Counted from the first letter of the stretch, positions 15,123 through 25,119 are shown. The stretch is 64,000 nt of DNA from Dysosmobacter acutus (GCF_018919205.1 NZ_JAHLQN010000001.1:3038001-3102000), one strand, 5' to 3'. The notes: generated by a model not told the origin, from the sequence alone. Translations and numbers: made by a program.

Positions 15123-16520
15123 TTAGTAGCCAGTCTTGGGGAGTGTAGGTGTATTCCAGAGACGGCGGATGATCGTTACCCAGCTTGCCGTTGCGGTCTG
15201 CCATGTGCCCTGATATTTGCCGCCCACATCGGCGCGGTTGACCATCTGATAGCCATTGACCGCGTTTCCGTTCACCATCACGCTCAGCGTGGGATTAACA
15301 ACGCTTTGGAAGCCGACAGGAACCTTGCCGAAGTCAAAATAGATGTCGGTCACCACTTCGCCGGCCTGCATGGGAATGGCGTTGAGGCTGAAGCTGTAGT
15401 TGTTGCTGGTGAGCAGGTTGCTCGCCAACACCTGATAGCTCGTGTTGCAGTTGGTTTTGTAGAGGATGCGGTAGTTGAGCCGCGCGCTGTAGGTGCCGGT
15501 GGTCAGCGTCGTGGGACGAGCCACATCATAGGGAATTTTATCGTGCCAGAAGAAGGATTCCAGCGGCACGTTGGAGGTGTTCGCCACTGTCAGATCGTAG
15601 CGCATGGACTGGCCTGCCATGACCTGTGCGTTGCCGCGCTTGGTGATGGTAACGCCGAGACTGGCAGGCTTATCATAGGCAGAGAGCTTGATGATCTGAC
15701 CGGGATATTCCAGCGTCACATCATGCACGGTAGGGTCGAGCTGCCAATAGGCGGGCGCTGTGACCTCTCGGATCTGATAGCGGGTGAGGGGCAGCGGCTT
15801 GCTGGCCGCAACGCCCCGGGCGTCCGTCGTGATGTAGTCCACCACCTTGCCGCTGCGGGCATTGACGATCTCATAAACAGCGCCCTTGAGCGGGGTGCCT
15901 GCGGCGGTGCCGGTGACCTCGTTATACTCAGCGGCGTACTTATAAATCTGGATCTGGCCCGTGACAGCGGTATTTTCCCACTCGATCTCCACGGTCTTGC
16001 CCGGAGAGACATAGACGGTCTTATACTGCTTATCCAGCGTGTAGCCGGGGGCGGCTTCCAGTTCTCTCAGATAAAAGCGGCCGCTCAGCCCGCCAGGGAT
16101 CTCGTCAATGTAGATGTAGCCCTCATCGTCCGAGGTGTACTCGCCGATGGGCTTCTTGTTCGCATCATAGAGGACAAACTTTACGCCATAGATTCCCTCT
16201 CCCGTGGCGCTGTCAATTTTGTGGATGACGATGCCGCTGAGCTTTTTGTTGGTCACCTGAAGCGTCACACGCTTGCCGTCCTTGATCTCAAAATAGTGGG
16301 GCGTGTCATCCAGCCGGAACGATTTGTTCGATGTGACCTCTTTTGCATAGTAGCTGCCATCCTCCAGAGCCACGAACACACGGCCATTTTTGTCCGTCGT
16401 AACGGTATCCACCAAGGCATCGTCCACCTTGCGGATCTCAAAGGTCGTATTGGGGATGCGCTCACTGTGGTTATCCTCGTTGACCTTGATGATCTCCACG
16501 CCACCAATAGGCGTGTTGTA
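15123..16520 (-). CDS. Giant thioester/Cna-B adhesin, 3' exon (C-terminal part)
   Basis: C-terminal 465 residues of the adhesin whose 5' exon is at 19254-22256; the group II intron lies between. The exon starts YNTPIGGVEIIKVNED, continuing in frame from LHF. It holds three more SpaA/Cna-B domains (starting near VEIIKVNED, IVIHKIDSATGEG, IQIYKYAAEYNEV), then a DUF11-like domain (VTITKRGNAQVMAGQSMRYD), and ends TLPKTGY. LPKTG is a sortase signal, but only one residue follows it: the usual hydrophobic segment and basic tail are missing. A sortase is encoded in the same cluster at 23176-23967. Confidence 0.85.
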   Translation of the reverse strand, partial: YNTPIGGVEIIKVNEDNHSERIPNTTFEIRKVDDALVDTVTTDKNGRVFVALEDGSYYAKEVTSNKSFRLDDTPHYFEIKDGKRVTLQVTNKKLSGIVIHKIDSATGEGIYGVKFVLYDANKKPIGEYTSDDEGYIYIDEIPGGLSGRFYLRELEAAPGYTLDKQYKTVYVSPGKTVEIEWENTAVTGQIQIYKYAAEYNEVTGTAAGTPLKGAVYEIVNARSGKVVDYITTDARGVAASKPLPLTRYQIREVTAPAYWQLDPTVHDVTLEYPGQIIKLSAYDKPASLGVTITKRGNAQVMAGQSMRYDLTVANTSNVPLESFFWHDKIPYDVARPTTLTTGTYSARLNYRILYKTNCNTSYQVLASNLLTSNNYSFSLNAIPMQAGEVVTDIYFDFGKVPVGFQSVVNPTLSVMVNGNAVNGYQMVNRADVGGKYQGTWQTATASWVTIIRRLWNTPTLPKTGY

Positions 16521-16521
16521 A

Positions 16522-16630
16522 TAGCGATAGGTAATCCACCGCTTTTATCCCAGTTGGACTGGGACAGTCAGGGTGGATTTTCCCCCGCTTCGCACCGTGC
16601 GTGCGACTTTCACCGCACACGGCGCTCCAT
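16522..16630 (-). ncRNA. Group II intron domains V and VI
   Basis: On the minus strand a domain V-like hairpin runs from about 16629 to 16588: GAGCGCCGTGTGCGG, GAAA-type turn, then GTCGCACGCACGGTGCG. After a short linker the domain VI stem pairs AAATCCACC with GGTGGATT, with an unpaired A just before CCTATCGCTAT, the expected lariat branch point. Confidence 0.8.
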
Positions 16631-16639
16631 CAATGCAAA

Positions 16640-18526
16640 TTATTTGTTGCGTGTATGTGAAATAACCAGTTTGTCCCTATAACCGACAATTTTCTTTTGT
16701 GCTTTGACATCAAACTCACTAATGTCCTGATTCGGATTATTAACCGCGATGAAGCATTTCTTATGAAGCGAAATCAGATTGTTGACACGGTTCACCTTAT
16801 CCAATGGGAGGTATGGATTTATCCGGTGTGCCCATGGCGTATTAGCGATTAACCAACCTCCACAGACCCGGCACCTGAGTTTATCACGGTTGAGAGCGTA
16901 AGCCCTGTTCATAATAAACTCGAAATTGTTGAACTTCCCCCATTTGCCATAGCTGATTGCCCGTGCCGACCTATCCGAATACATTTCATCCAGACGCGCC
17001 TGCATTTTCTTCTTTTTCGTACGTTCAAAATACAACTGCCGCCCAGTGTCGGTGTATGGTGTCTCAGCTTGGTTTTTAGGTGGAGTTCTTTCCCATCTGC
17101 AAAAGGTAAGCGCTGTAAAGCCTACATAGATGTCCCGGTATTTGATAGAGGGAATTTTCTGTTTGTATTGTTGGTGTACTCGAGGAAGGTTCCGGGTTTG
17201 ATTTGCTGGAATCCATTTCCCGTTGTACTGTTTCAAGCGGCGCCTTGCCGCAAGTTGCAATTTTCTGCTGTGTTTTTGCATGGCAATATTTACCCATGTA
17301 CAGCATTGATAATATTGGATAATCCCTCTTATCTGACTGTTGATGCGGTTTATTGCACCAACCATTTGCTCACGGCTGTAATTACCGGGAATCTTTTTGA
17401 TGTCTTCCGCGATTTTGTCAGCTCTGCGCTTTAATCGCTCACGGTCTGGAATCGTTCTTGGGATGTAGCCTCTGCGGGATTTCCCCCGAACCATTTTGAA
17501 CTCGTAGCCTAAGAATTTGATGTACTTCTTTCTGATGTCTGTTATCAGTGTTTTTTCTTGGGATAATGTCAATTTCATTTTTTCCTGAAGAAAGGATTGC
17601 AAGCGAGCTTTCCAGTCTTCCGCATGTGCTCGGGTGTCTGTTGCAATGATGAAGTCATCCGCGTATCTGACAAGGTATCCGGGAACAAGAGTGGTTTTCT
17701 TGCGCATGACCGCGTACCTGCTCTGGTCCTGTACATACTGATGTCTGGTTCGTTTATTTTCCCATTGTTTTGATACCCATTCATCCATAATATCTAAATA
17801 AACATTCGCGAGTAGTGGGCTGATTAGGCCGCCCTGCGGTGTTCCTTCTTCGTTTACGGCGCGTTCTTCCATGACCCCGGCTTTTAACATGGCCTTGATA
17901 ATCTGCAAGACCCGCCTATCCTTGATACCCATGTGGTACAACCGCTTTATGAGTATGCTGTGGTCGATACGGTCAAAGCATTTGCTGATGTCACCTTCGA
18001 CAATCCAGTAATTTCCCGTGTTGTGCATTATAATGTCAACTCGTTCCAAGGCCATAGCCGCATCTCGCATGGGGCGGAATCCATAGGAATGTGCAAAGAA
18101 TTGTGCTTCTAATATAGGTTCCAGCACTATCCTCATACATTCTTGTACGATTCTATCCCGTATTGCAGGAATGCCCAGAGGCCGCTTTTCTGATTTTCCC
18201 GGTTTGTCGATATATACTCTCCGTATCTGCTGGGGTTCAAAATACTTAAATGCACGTTGAATATCTGCTACAACCCACGGGAATGGTTTTTGAAGATAAT
18301 CTTTGCGCATGGTTTTGGAATCTACACCAGGGGTTTCGCTTCCATGATTGCCTTTGATATTATGGATTGCTGTGATAATGGTTGACTCTGCTGACATAAT
18401 CTCCAGAAGTCCTTTGAATGCCGGACGGCCGCCAGCCTCATAGACTTCTTTGCTGTGCTGATACAGTGCATCTTGAATTTCGCGTAATTGAGTTTCGGTT
18501 TTTGGGTAGTCGAATTGTTGTGCCAT
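16640..18526 (-). CDS. ltrA: Group II intron reverse transcriptase/maturase
   Basis: A 628-residue intron-encoded protein. ATG 18526 (MAQQFDYPKTETQ) has GGAGG eight bases upstream; a GTG two codons earlier is less likely. Reverse-transcriptase blocks are complete: RPLGIPAIRDRIVQECMR, SYGFRPMRDAAMAL, EGDISKCFDRIDH, GTPQGGLISPLLANVYLD and the catalytic YADD at 288-291. The maturase X domain follows (about 380-490). The C-terminus has a CRVCGG...HRINPY...LHKKC segment resembling an HNH endonuclease domain. No frameshift is visible, so the intron is probably mobile and active. Confidence 0.93.
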   Translation of the reverse strand: MAQQFDYPKTETQLREIQDALYQHSKEVYEAGGRPAFKGLLEIMSAESTIITAIHNIKGNHGSETPGVDSKTMRKDYLQKPFPWVVADIQRAFKYFEPQQIRRVYIDKPGKSEKRPLGIPAIRDRIVQECMRIVLEPILEAQFFAHSYGFRPMRDAAMALERVDIIMHNTGNYWIVEGDISKCFDRIDHSILIKRLYHMGIKDRRVLQIIKAMLKAGVMEERAVNEEGTPQGGLISPLLANVYLDIMDEWVSKQWENKRTRHQYVQDQSRYAVMRKKTTLVPGYLVRYADDFIIATDTRAHAEDWKARLQSFLQEKMKLTLSQEKTLITDIRKKYIKFLGYEFKMVRGKSRRGYIPRTIPDRERLKRRADKIAEDIKKIPGNYSREQMVGAINRINSQIRGIIQYYQCCTWVNIAMQKHSRKLQLAARRRLKQYNGKWIPANQTRNLPRVHQQYKQKIPSIKYRDIYVGFTALTFCRWERTPPKNQAETPYTDTGRQLYFERTKKKKMQARLDEMYSDRSARAISYGKWGKFNNFEFIMNRAYALNRDKLRCRVCGGWLIANTPWAHRINPYLPLDKVNRVNNLISLHKKCFIAVNNPNQDISEFDVKAQKKIVGYRDKLVISHTRNK

Positions 18527-19253
18527 ACGCACCGCCTCCTCTCTGGAATTGGTGTTTCTGGTTTTAGTCAGGTATGCCTACGGCTTCCTCGACTTTCTGT
18601 TCACATACAAATCTGCATTGACTATGCCCCTTCGCTCCACTCCCATTACAGGAGTTTCATCACTACTACGGGCTGCTGTCCCGCGGATTAACAGGTCATT
18701 TCCTACCTGTGCGGACAGAAGTGTCATTCTGTTTACATCTTGGGATGTGTCCGTCCACGGTTCCTTTGTTCCCTATGCCTTAGCTTTACATATCGGTTTT
18801 AGCCCGTCCCTTTGACCCGGCTGCCGTCTTTGGCCTGTGTGATATTCTGCCAAAGACATTCGACCTTTTTGGTTTTCTGCCGTTTTCCACTACTTCAGAT
18901 TTCGACGGCGACAGCACTCCACATGGGAGCGGATGGCTGTATAATCATCCTACGCCTTTACGAGCCGTACATTCGGGACTTTTGTCGGTTGCAACAAGAC
19001 ATTCTGGACATGACCGATTTATAGCCTCCTGCGGGCATAGCCGTCTCAGACCATGCTACCGCTCTTTACCGAGCTTCGTACAGATTGCATGACACTACAA
19101 ATCTGCACGTCGGAGATTCAGAGTTTTTGTTACCCGTCACACTGGGTCAGGCAGGTTCTGCCCCTGCCGAATCAAGCATAGAGTTCAGATTCTTCGGAAT
19201 CTGCCTTGTTTTGTTGCGTGTTTCCACGCAGATTGTCAAGGAACAAAGCGCAC

Positions 19254-22200
19254 GAAGTGGAGAGTCTGTGTGTCGTTGGGATTGACCACCACAGTCTGGG
19301 TGCGGGTATTTTCGTCGATGGTGTAGCCGGGAATTGTTTGAACCTCTGTGACCACCACGGTGCCGGAAATGCCGGAAATGGTGATTTTGCCTTCCTTATC
19401 CGTCCAGTACAGGCCGGTGGAGGACAACGTGCCGCCCTCGGCATCTACATACGAGCCATCTGCGTAGGTGATCTTAAACTCAACACCTTCCAGCGGCTCC
19501 TTTGTAACGGAGTCCTGCTTTACGATGATGAGATTGCCCTTGGGGGCGTTGCGGAACTCCACCGTGACAACTTCATTGGACTTGACCTTAACCGTCTGCG
19601 GGGTATCATCGAGAATGTACCCCTCCTTCGTGCGGGTTTCCTTGATGACAAGTGTGGTGCCGGGGGCGATGTCCGTAATGGTGAACGTGCCTGCGCTGTC
19701 CGTCACGAACTTGCCGTTGGAGTTTCCGATGAGATTGCCGTCGGAATCCGTGACAAGGAACTCCACGTCAGAGATGGGAGCGTTCGTCACAGCGTCCACC
19801 TTTTTCACCAAAACGCCGCCCCTGGGCTGGTTGCGGAACTCCAGCGTCATCACGGAATTGCGCTTGATTTTGATGCTCTGCGGGGTATCGTCGAGGATGT
19901 AGCCATCCTTGGCACGCACTTCTTTTGCGATGACCGTCATGCCGGGTGTCAGGCCGTCAATACGGATAGTACCTGCGCTGTCGGTCACGTAGCGGCCATT
20001 CGCCGTACCGATCACACTTCCGTCCGAGTCGGTCACAAGGAACTCCACATCGGAAATGGGAGCGCCGGTCACGGCGTCCTTTTTGACGATGAGGAGGGAA
20101 CCCATCTTATCGTTGCCGAAGGTCACGGTAATGACGTCCTGATCCTTACCGGAGAGATAGACCGTTTCCGTGGCGTCGGTGATGACGTACCCATCCGGCG
20201 CGGAGATCTCCTCGCAGACATAAGTGCCTGCCTTGAGGCCGGTTGCAACGATGGTGCCATTGCTGGATGTTTTGTACTCGCCAACCACAGCGCCGCCTGT
20301 ACCGGAGGTGCCGCCGAGGTAGCGGATGCGGAACCATGCACCCTCCAACGGCTGACCGCTCTCACTGTCCACCTTGCGGATGATGATGGCGGAAAGGGGC
20401 GTATTTTCAAAGGTCAGCACCTTGCTCTCGCCACCGGAGATGAAGCATTCCTGCGTGGCAGGCTCCTTGATGGCGTACCCGGACGCCGGTTCCAATTCCG
20501 TTACTTTGTACCAGCCATCTTTGATCTCGGGGAGAATGATTTTTCCGCTCGCGTCAGAAAAGTAAGTGCCGAGGTCATTCAGCTCGCCGGTGTCGGTATG
20601 GTTGCTGCCATACCAGATCTGGAACTTAGCGCCCTTGACGGGATCACCGGTGACGCTATCCAACTTGCGGATCTCCAGACTGGGCTTGATGGCGTTGAAG
20701 AAGGTGACGGTAGAGGTTTCGCCAGCCTTCAACGCCACTTCCTGCGGAATGGGGCTGAGAATGACATGGTTGGGGACATTGATCTCCGTCACCTGATAAG
20801 TGCCAACAGGAATGCTTTCAAGGAAAATGCGGCCGTGGCTGTCGGTGGTGGCCGTTGTGGAATAGCTGCCGTCGATCTGCTCGATGCGGTAGGTCACGCC
20901 CTCGATGGGTTCCCCGTTGGCAATGTTCTTCTTGATGATTTCAAGGCCGGGCTTTTCATAGTCAACGAAAGTGACCTCGGAGGTTTTACCGGGGCGCAGC
21001 GCCACGGTCTGCTCGGTATTGGTTACGATGTACGGCTCGGGAACGGATTCCTCACGCACAACATAGACACCGGCAGGAATGGCCGAGAGCGTTGCGGAGC
21101 CGTCTGTCCCGGTCGTGACGGAGGTGGAATAGCTGCCGGTAACGGACTTAATGGAAAACACCGTGCCGGAAATCGGTTTGCCGCTCATGGCGTCCCGCTT
21201 GGTGATCTTCATATCGGGCAGTGCGTAATTTTCGGCAGTGACCGTGTACTGCTTGTCGCCATCGGTGGTATCGACATAGACGCTGATGGGCGTAGAGTCG
21301 GCGCAGTAGCCCTCCGGGGCCTCGGTTTCCACGAAGGACCACAGGCCCTTGGTGACATCCTTGACCTCAATGATTCCGCCATTTTGGGTCACATCGCTGC
21401 CGACGATCTGACCGTCGCGGTAAATATTAAATTTTGCGCCATCCAAACCACGGGTCGTTCCTGCGGCAACCTTCCGCAGCGTAATATCAGCGTCCCCAGC
21501 TGGCGGCTTTCCCGGCTCGGATGTATTGGTGACGAGTTTTCTCGGCGCATAATAGTTAAAGAAAGCCTGACGCCCCTTAACGCTGGATTTCGCGTAGACC
21601 GCCCATTTTGCAGCTTCATCTTCTACCACAGTGGCGATGATGCCCTGTTCTGCGTATTCTTCAATTTGGCGCTGAAATTCTGCGTCTTCCTTGGCCTTTT
21701 CTTTCAACATCCAATCGATATAGCCCAGGTACATTTCGTAGGTATCGGCGTTGGCGTAGCCGCCGCCATCGATGTCACCATCGCCCTCACCCTTGAAGGT
21801 CTGGTGATCCCACACATACGTCTGCGCGGCCATAAAAAGACTGCCGGGGATGTCACCCTTATAGTCCACGATGAATGACATCATCCATTTGAAGTTCTCC
21901 AGCTGCTGGGCGTCGAGTTCACCCATGCCGCTCTGCGCCAGCGCCGTTTTCAGGACAGCGTCCGCGTCCGCGCCGGTGGCGGAGGTATAGGTGTAAGAGT
22001 TGAGGAACGACGGAGTACCCCAGCGGTAGCCATAGCCGCGATCCAGGCAGTAGAGCATTTTACCTGCCGCCATCGGGGGCTTATAGCTGTAAGGCGTACC
22101 GTCATGGAGAAGCCGCGTTGTCCAGTAGTTTGTGTTGCTGGTAGGCTTGATCCCTGTTCCGGTGCTGGAAGCGGCCAGCGCGGAAGTCGGGAGCAGCGTC

Positions 22201-22256
22201 AACAGCGTCATGATAACGAGAAACGCCGAGACGAGCCTGGTTCTTAATTTTTTCAA
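19254..22256 (-). CDS. Giant thioester/Cna-B adhesin, 5' exon (N-terminal part)
   Basis: N-terminal 1,001 residues of a surface protein that totals about 1,466 residues after intron removal. Start is TTG 22256 (MKKLRTRLVS), six bases after AGGAGGT; the frame from 22274 would include that site. A signal peptide ends near SALAA. Residues about 40-190 resemble a thioester adhesion domain: Cys70 in KMLYCLDRGYG and Gln145 in FMAAQTYVWD, the C...QxxxW pair that forms an internal thioester able to bind host amines. Eight SpaA/Cna-B repeats of about 85-95 residues follow, each opening with a Lys-rich strand (for example LLIVKKDAVTGAPI) and containing a conserved Glu for isopeptide bonds. Repeats six and seven are nearly identical. 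Confidence 0.85.
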
Positions 22257-22285
22257 TGAGCTACCTCCTTGCAAAATTGCACAAG

Positions 22286-22317
22286 AAAAAGCAGACCGAG
22301 GCTCCCCGGTCTGCTTT
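22286..22317 (-). terminator. Terminator or attenuator between CAP and adhesin genes
   Basis: AAAGCAGACCG and CGGTCTGCTTT form an 11-bp stem followed on the minus strand by a T run (TTTTTC). It lies after the CAP gene stop and 30 bases before the adhesin start, so it would reduce adhesin expression relative to the upstream genes unless read through. No separate adhesin promoter is evident in the 80-base gap. Confidence 0.7.
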
Positions 22318-22337
22318 GTGATATAGGATAACAGGAT

Positions 22338-23105
22338 TTACTTTGTTGCCGGCTTGTCCACCGCCGAAATGCTGTATCCGCTGCGAAGAAATAGTTGGAC
22401 ACAGTACCAGCACTCCAAGCCGTTGGCGTCAGTCCCTCGTGCAAGGCCGACGCCGATAGCCGCATAGCTTTTATCGGTCATGTTTTCCATGTGTCCTGCG
22501 GATTTTGACCATGAATATACGAGCGTTTCCGCAAGCGCGGCTTTTTGCTGCGCAAGATAGAGCAGCGGGATCTGGTGGATATTTTCCCCGACCTGCCCAC
22601 AGTCCGTAACGGTGTAATACTTTCTGCCGTCCGGTCTGGTATGAGAATAGGTGCCTGTGGCAGCCATTTCATCGGCCCGCACCTGTGCGGCCCGCATGAG
22701 TTGATCGTCGGCGGCCAGGGCTGCGATGCTGCGCTCCGCACGGAGGGCGTTGGTACGTTCTACAATATCCTGCTTTACAGCAGCCAAATCAGAAGGCGCA
22801 GCAGCAGGCGGAACAGATTCAGCCGCGGGGGCTTCGCCGGTGTAAGGCGCATCGGTTTCAATTTGCACACACCCGCTGTCCACATCCCAGAACACATTGA
22901 AGCCGACCGCTTTGCCAATGTCGCGGAGTTTCACATAGTTGTGTCCAGCAATACCATACGCTTCCATTTGCACCTCCTGCCCATCGACAAAAATACGATG
23001 GTTGCTGCGTTCAGCGAGGATTCCCGCAGCATAGGCGGAAGCTCCGCCTGTGATAATAGCGCCGATAAAAAGACCCGTAAACATCGTGAGGATCTGCTTC
23101 TTCAT
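22338..23105 (-). CDS. Secreted CAP (SCP/PR1) domain protein with copper-amine-oxidase-like N-terminal module
   Basis: A 255-residue protein with a signal peptide (MKKQILTMFTGLFIGAIITG). Residues about 35-85 (HRIFVDGQEVQMEAYGIAGH, then NYVKLRDIGKAVGFNVFWD) match the copper-amine-oxidase N-terminal-like repeat, a wall or surface module. After an Ala/Pro linker, residues 110-250 form a CAP domain: TNALRAERSIAALAADDQLM, YSHTRPDGRKYYTV, CGQVGENI and SKSAGHMENMTDKSYAAIGV. CAP proteins are extracellular and often bind lipids or other ligands. It sits between the sortase and adhesin genes. Confidence 0.85.
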   Translation of the reverse strand: MKKQILTMFTGLFIGAIITGGASAYAAGILAERSNHRIFVDGQEVQMEAYGIAGHNYVKLRDIGKAVGFNVFWDVDSGCVQIETDAPYTGEAPAAESVPPAAAPSDLAAVKQDIVERTNALRAERSIAALAADDQLMRAAQVRADEMAATGTYSHTRPDGRKYYTVTDCGQVGENIHQIPLLYLAQQKAALAETLVYSWSKSAGHMENMTDKSYAAIGVGLARGTDANGLECWYCVQLFLRSGYSISAVDKPATK

Positions 23106-23175
23106 GGAAAAGCCTCCTTATTTTTGATCTACTATTCCTTTACGATCATAAAGCGGCTTTTTCAACAAAAGATTT

Positions 23176-23967
23176 TTAAGAGGCCTGAACAGCCTGCACA
23201 CACCAGCGCTGACTGGAATCTCCGGCAACGCAGGTAAGGAGAGTCATTCGGTTATCCGTGGTAGAGGACAAATAGCTCCAATCGCTGCTGCTGATTTTGG
23301 TCACAGTCTCCACCAGATAGGTGCGGGTACCCATGGATGTGGTATAGGTGATTTTATCACCCACATCGAGATCCTTGATGCTGCCGATCACATATTTGGC
23401 GCCGCGATTATGCCCGCAGACAGCCACATTGCCGTTCCAGACGCTGGTACTGGTGAAATGTCCCAGCCCCTTTTTCATGCTGGCAGTCGTTTCACCTTCC
23501 CAGAGATAGTAATTCTTAACTCCGATGGCAGGAATGGAGATCTTTCCGACGGCACCGTTGGAGAGCAGAAAATCCTGTGTCAGCTCTGTGAAAGCGGGCA
23601 TCGCAGGAGTAGATGTGGAGCCGCCCTGCAGAAAACCGGGGATCTCGACAGTTCCGCCGCCGGGAGAAATTCCGTAAATTCCGCTGCCGGATGCAGAGAT
23701 GCCCTGAAGACCATGCAGCATGATTTTCTCCATCACCCCGGTTTGGGTGGTGCTGAGCTGCCCGTACTCCAGCTCGGGGATCTGGTAGTCCACCACATTT
23801 TTTCCACCGTAATTGTAGCGGGAGCCGTAGACGTCCTCATAGGAAGAGGAGGGGTAGTATTCCGGGGTGCCATCGGTTTCAAAGGAATAATCGGCAGCCT
23901 GTGCGCTGACCGCCATCGCAGAAAGCATGGCAGCCAGAGTCAAAGTCAATGAGAAAAACTTCTTCAT
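23176..23967 (-). CDS. Sortase (class D-like), secreted with signal peptide
   Basis: A 263-residue protein with an N-terminal signal peptide (MKKFFSLTLTLAAMLSAMAV to SAQAA). The sortase core is at about 135-262, with catalytic His186 in VAVCGHNRGAKY, Cys246 in TLLTCVAGD and Arg254 in SSQRWCVQA. About 100 residues between signal and core are low-complexity and Gly/Ser/Tyr-rich. Sortases cut LPxTG-type signals and join the Thr to wall or pilin amines. The obvious partner is the LPKTG of the adhesin. Its start overlaps the upstream gene by ATGA. Confidence 0.87.
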   Translation of the reverse strand: MKKFFSLTLTLAAMLSAMAVSAQAADYSFETDGTPEYYPSSSYEDVYGSRYNYGGKNVVDYQIPELEYGQLSTTQTGVMEKIMLHGLQGISASGSGIYGISPGGGTVEIPGFLQGGSTSTPAMPAFTELTQDFLLSNGAVGKISIPAIGVKNYYLWEGETTASMKKGLGHFTSTSVWNGNVAVCGHNRGAKYVIGSIKDLDVGDKITYTTSMGTRTYLVETVTKISSSDWSYLSSTTDNRMTLLTCVAGDSSQRWCVQAVQAS

Positions 23968-25103
23968 ACGGGAGCCTCCTGTTCTTCTTCAGCGGGAACG
24001 GTAAATTCATGCCAGTCATTGTGCTTGCTGGCTTGGATCGTGTAAGTATGGTCACTCTGCGGGAAAGAAACGGTGAACTCGCGCCCAGCCAGATGCCTGG
24101 CAAGGGATTTTTTCACCTCAACCGCGACGGTATCTCCCGGATTCAGTGTGAGAGCGCCTGCATCGATAGCGGGAACCTCGCTGTCAGGCTCCACACGGAA
24201 CTTTGCAATCAGCCGGTACTCTCGGGGCTTGCTGTCCGGAACATACACATAGACATTTTTGCGGCGGCGCAGCAGGATGAGTGCAGCGGCGGCGATGCCC
24301 GCGCAGAGCAGCAAGGCGGTGAGGATCAGCAGCGGAGCGGAAAGGCTTCCGTTATCCCAGATATGTGTTTTCTCGGGGACGATCTCACTTCCGGTATAAA
24401 CCACGGTGTAGGTGATACTGCCTACACCTTCGGCGGTAACGGTCCCACGATATTCTGCCGTGGTGACATAACCCGTGGCGGCCTGATAACTGCTGGAGGC
24501 GGAATAGGTGGCGACCGCCTGATACTGGGCGGGAACCAGCGCCTCGCCGACGAGCGCCGTGCCGGTGACCTGCCATTCCACATTGGCAAGGGTGAGCGTT
24601 TTCCCGTTTTTGACGGTCGTGGCCGGCACATAGGACATATCGTTGCGATCCAGATTGCCGATCACCTTCGTCTCGGTGGTTTTGCTGTATTTGGTGGTGT
24701 AGCCGGACGCCTCTGTGGAAAGCGTGGTATGATCCAGCGCCAACTCGCCGGAGAAGCCGCCTTTTTCATAGGGCATACTGGGCGAAAGCTCTGCGAGGAT
24801 CTGCGCAAGGTCATTTTTGGCGGTGTTGACCGTGACGGTTTCCGTTACAGTTTTGCTTTCCAGATACGGGTGTTCCACCTTTGTGGTATAGGCCCAGGTA
24901 TAAAGATAGCCGTCGTAGGAAAAGTCCTCTTCCTTCAGCTCATCTGGGTCAACCTCCGGGGAAAGCGTGTAGGTTTTTACAAGCCGCTGCTGGCCGTTCA
25001 GGTTTTCCGCTACCAATGAATCGGGAACCTGAGCGGCAAAGGCGCTGACCGTCAGCGACATGGCAAGCAGCAGGCAAAGGGCCAGCTTTGATAAGCTCTT
25101 CAT
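23964..25103 (-). CDS. Signal-peptide, single-pass membrane protein of the ICE surface block
   Basis: A 379-residue protein; ATG 25103 (MKSLSKLALCLLLAMSLT) follows AAAGGAGAGG, and the upstream extension lacks a start signal. After the signal peptide an outer region of about 220 residues holds a repeated beta pattern (KTVTETVTVNTAKNDLAQIL; TKYSKTTETKVIGNLDRND). One membrane helix near residues 250-272 (LLILTALLLCAGIAAAALIL) is followed by RRRK and a cytosolic beta-rich tail. It is found beside sortase/Cna-B genes in related ICEs and may help assemble the surface structure. Function unknown. Confidence 0.7.
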   Translation of the reverse strand: MKSLSKLALCLLLAMSLTVSAFAAQVPDSLVAENLNGQQRLVKTYTLSPEVDPDELKEEDFSYDGYLYTWAYTTKVEHPYLESKTVTETVTVNTAKNDLAQILAELSPSMPYEKGGFSGELALDHTTLSTEASGYTTKYSKTTETKVIGNLDRNDMSYVPATTVKNGKTLTLANVEWQVTGTALVGEALVPAQYQAVATYSASSSYQAATGYVTTAEYRGTVTAEGVGSITYTVVYTGSEIVPEKTHIWDNGSLSAPLLILTALLLCAGIAAAALILLRRRKNVYVYVPDSKPREYRLIAKFRVEPDSEVPAIDAGALTLNPGDTVAVEVKKSLARHLAGREFTVSFPQSDHTYTIQASKHNDWHEFTVPAEEEQEAPV

Positions 25104-25119
25104 GGTGGCCTCTCCTTTT

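Larger units (their letters stand above)
16521..19253 (-). mobile_element. Group II intron inserted in the adhesin gene
   Basis: The minus-strand 5' end reads GTGCGCTTTG, matching the GUGYG consensus, directly after exon codons for LHF. The 3' end reads ACCTATCGCTAT, ending in AT (consensus AY), followed by TAC AAC ACG. Removing 2,733 bases joins LHF to YNTPIGG in frame. The joined stretch fits the boundary between two Cna-B repeats. The intron contains the maturase gene, a 5' ribozyme region (about 18527-19253) and domains V/VI near its 3' end. Same orientation as the host gene, as needed for splicing. Confidence 0.92.

Noticed and set aside
15117..16682. Plus-strand open frame of 521 codons
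   Set aside because: It runs antisense to the 3' exon of the adhesin and across the intron boundary; no domain and composition typical of antisense translation.
19460..21200. Regular repeats considered as a CRISPR array or tandem DNA repeat
   Set aside because: The periodicity is protein-level: Cna-B domains of about 85-95 codons with diverged DNA. No short identical repeats with unique spacers are present.
19206..21878. Plus-strand open frame of 890 codons opposite the adhesin
   Set aside because: It is an antisense shadow of the repetitive, GC-rich adhesin gene, has no ribosome binding site and no recognisable domains; the minus strand has signal peptide, Cna-B repeats and sortase motif.
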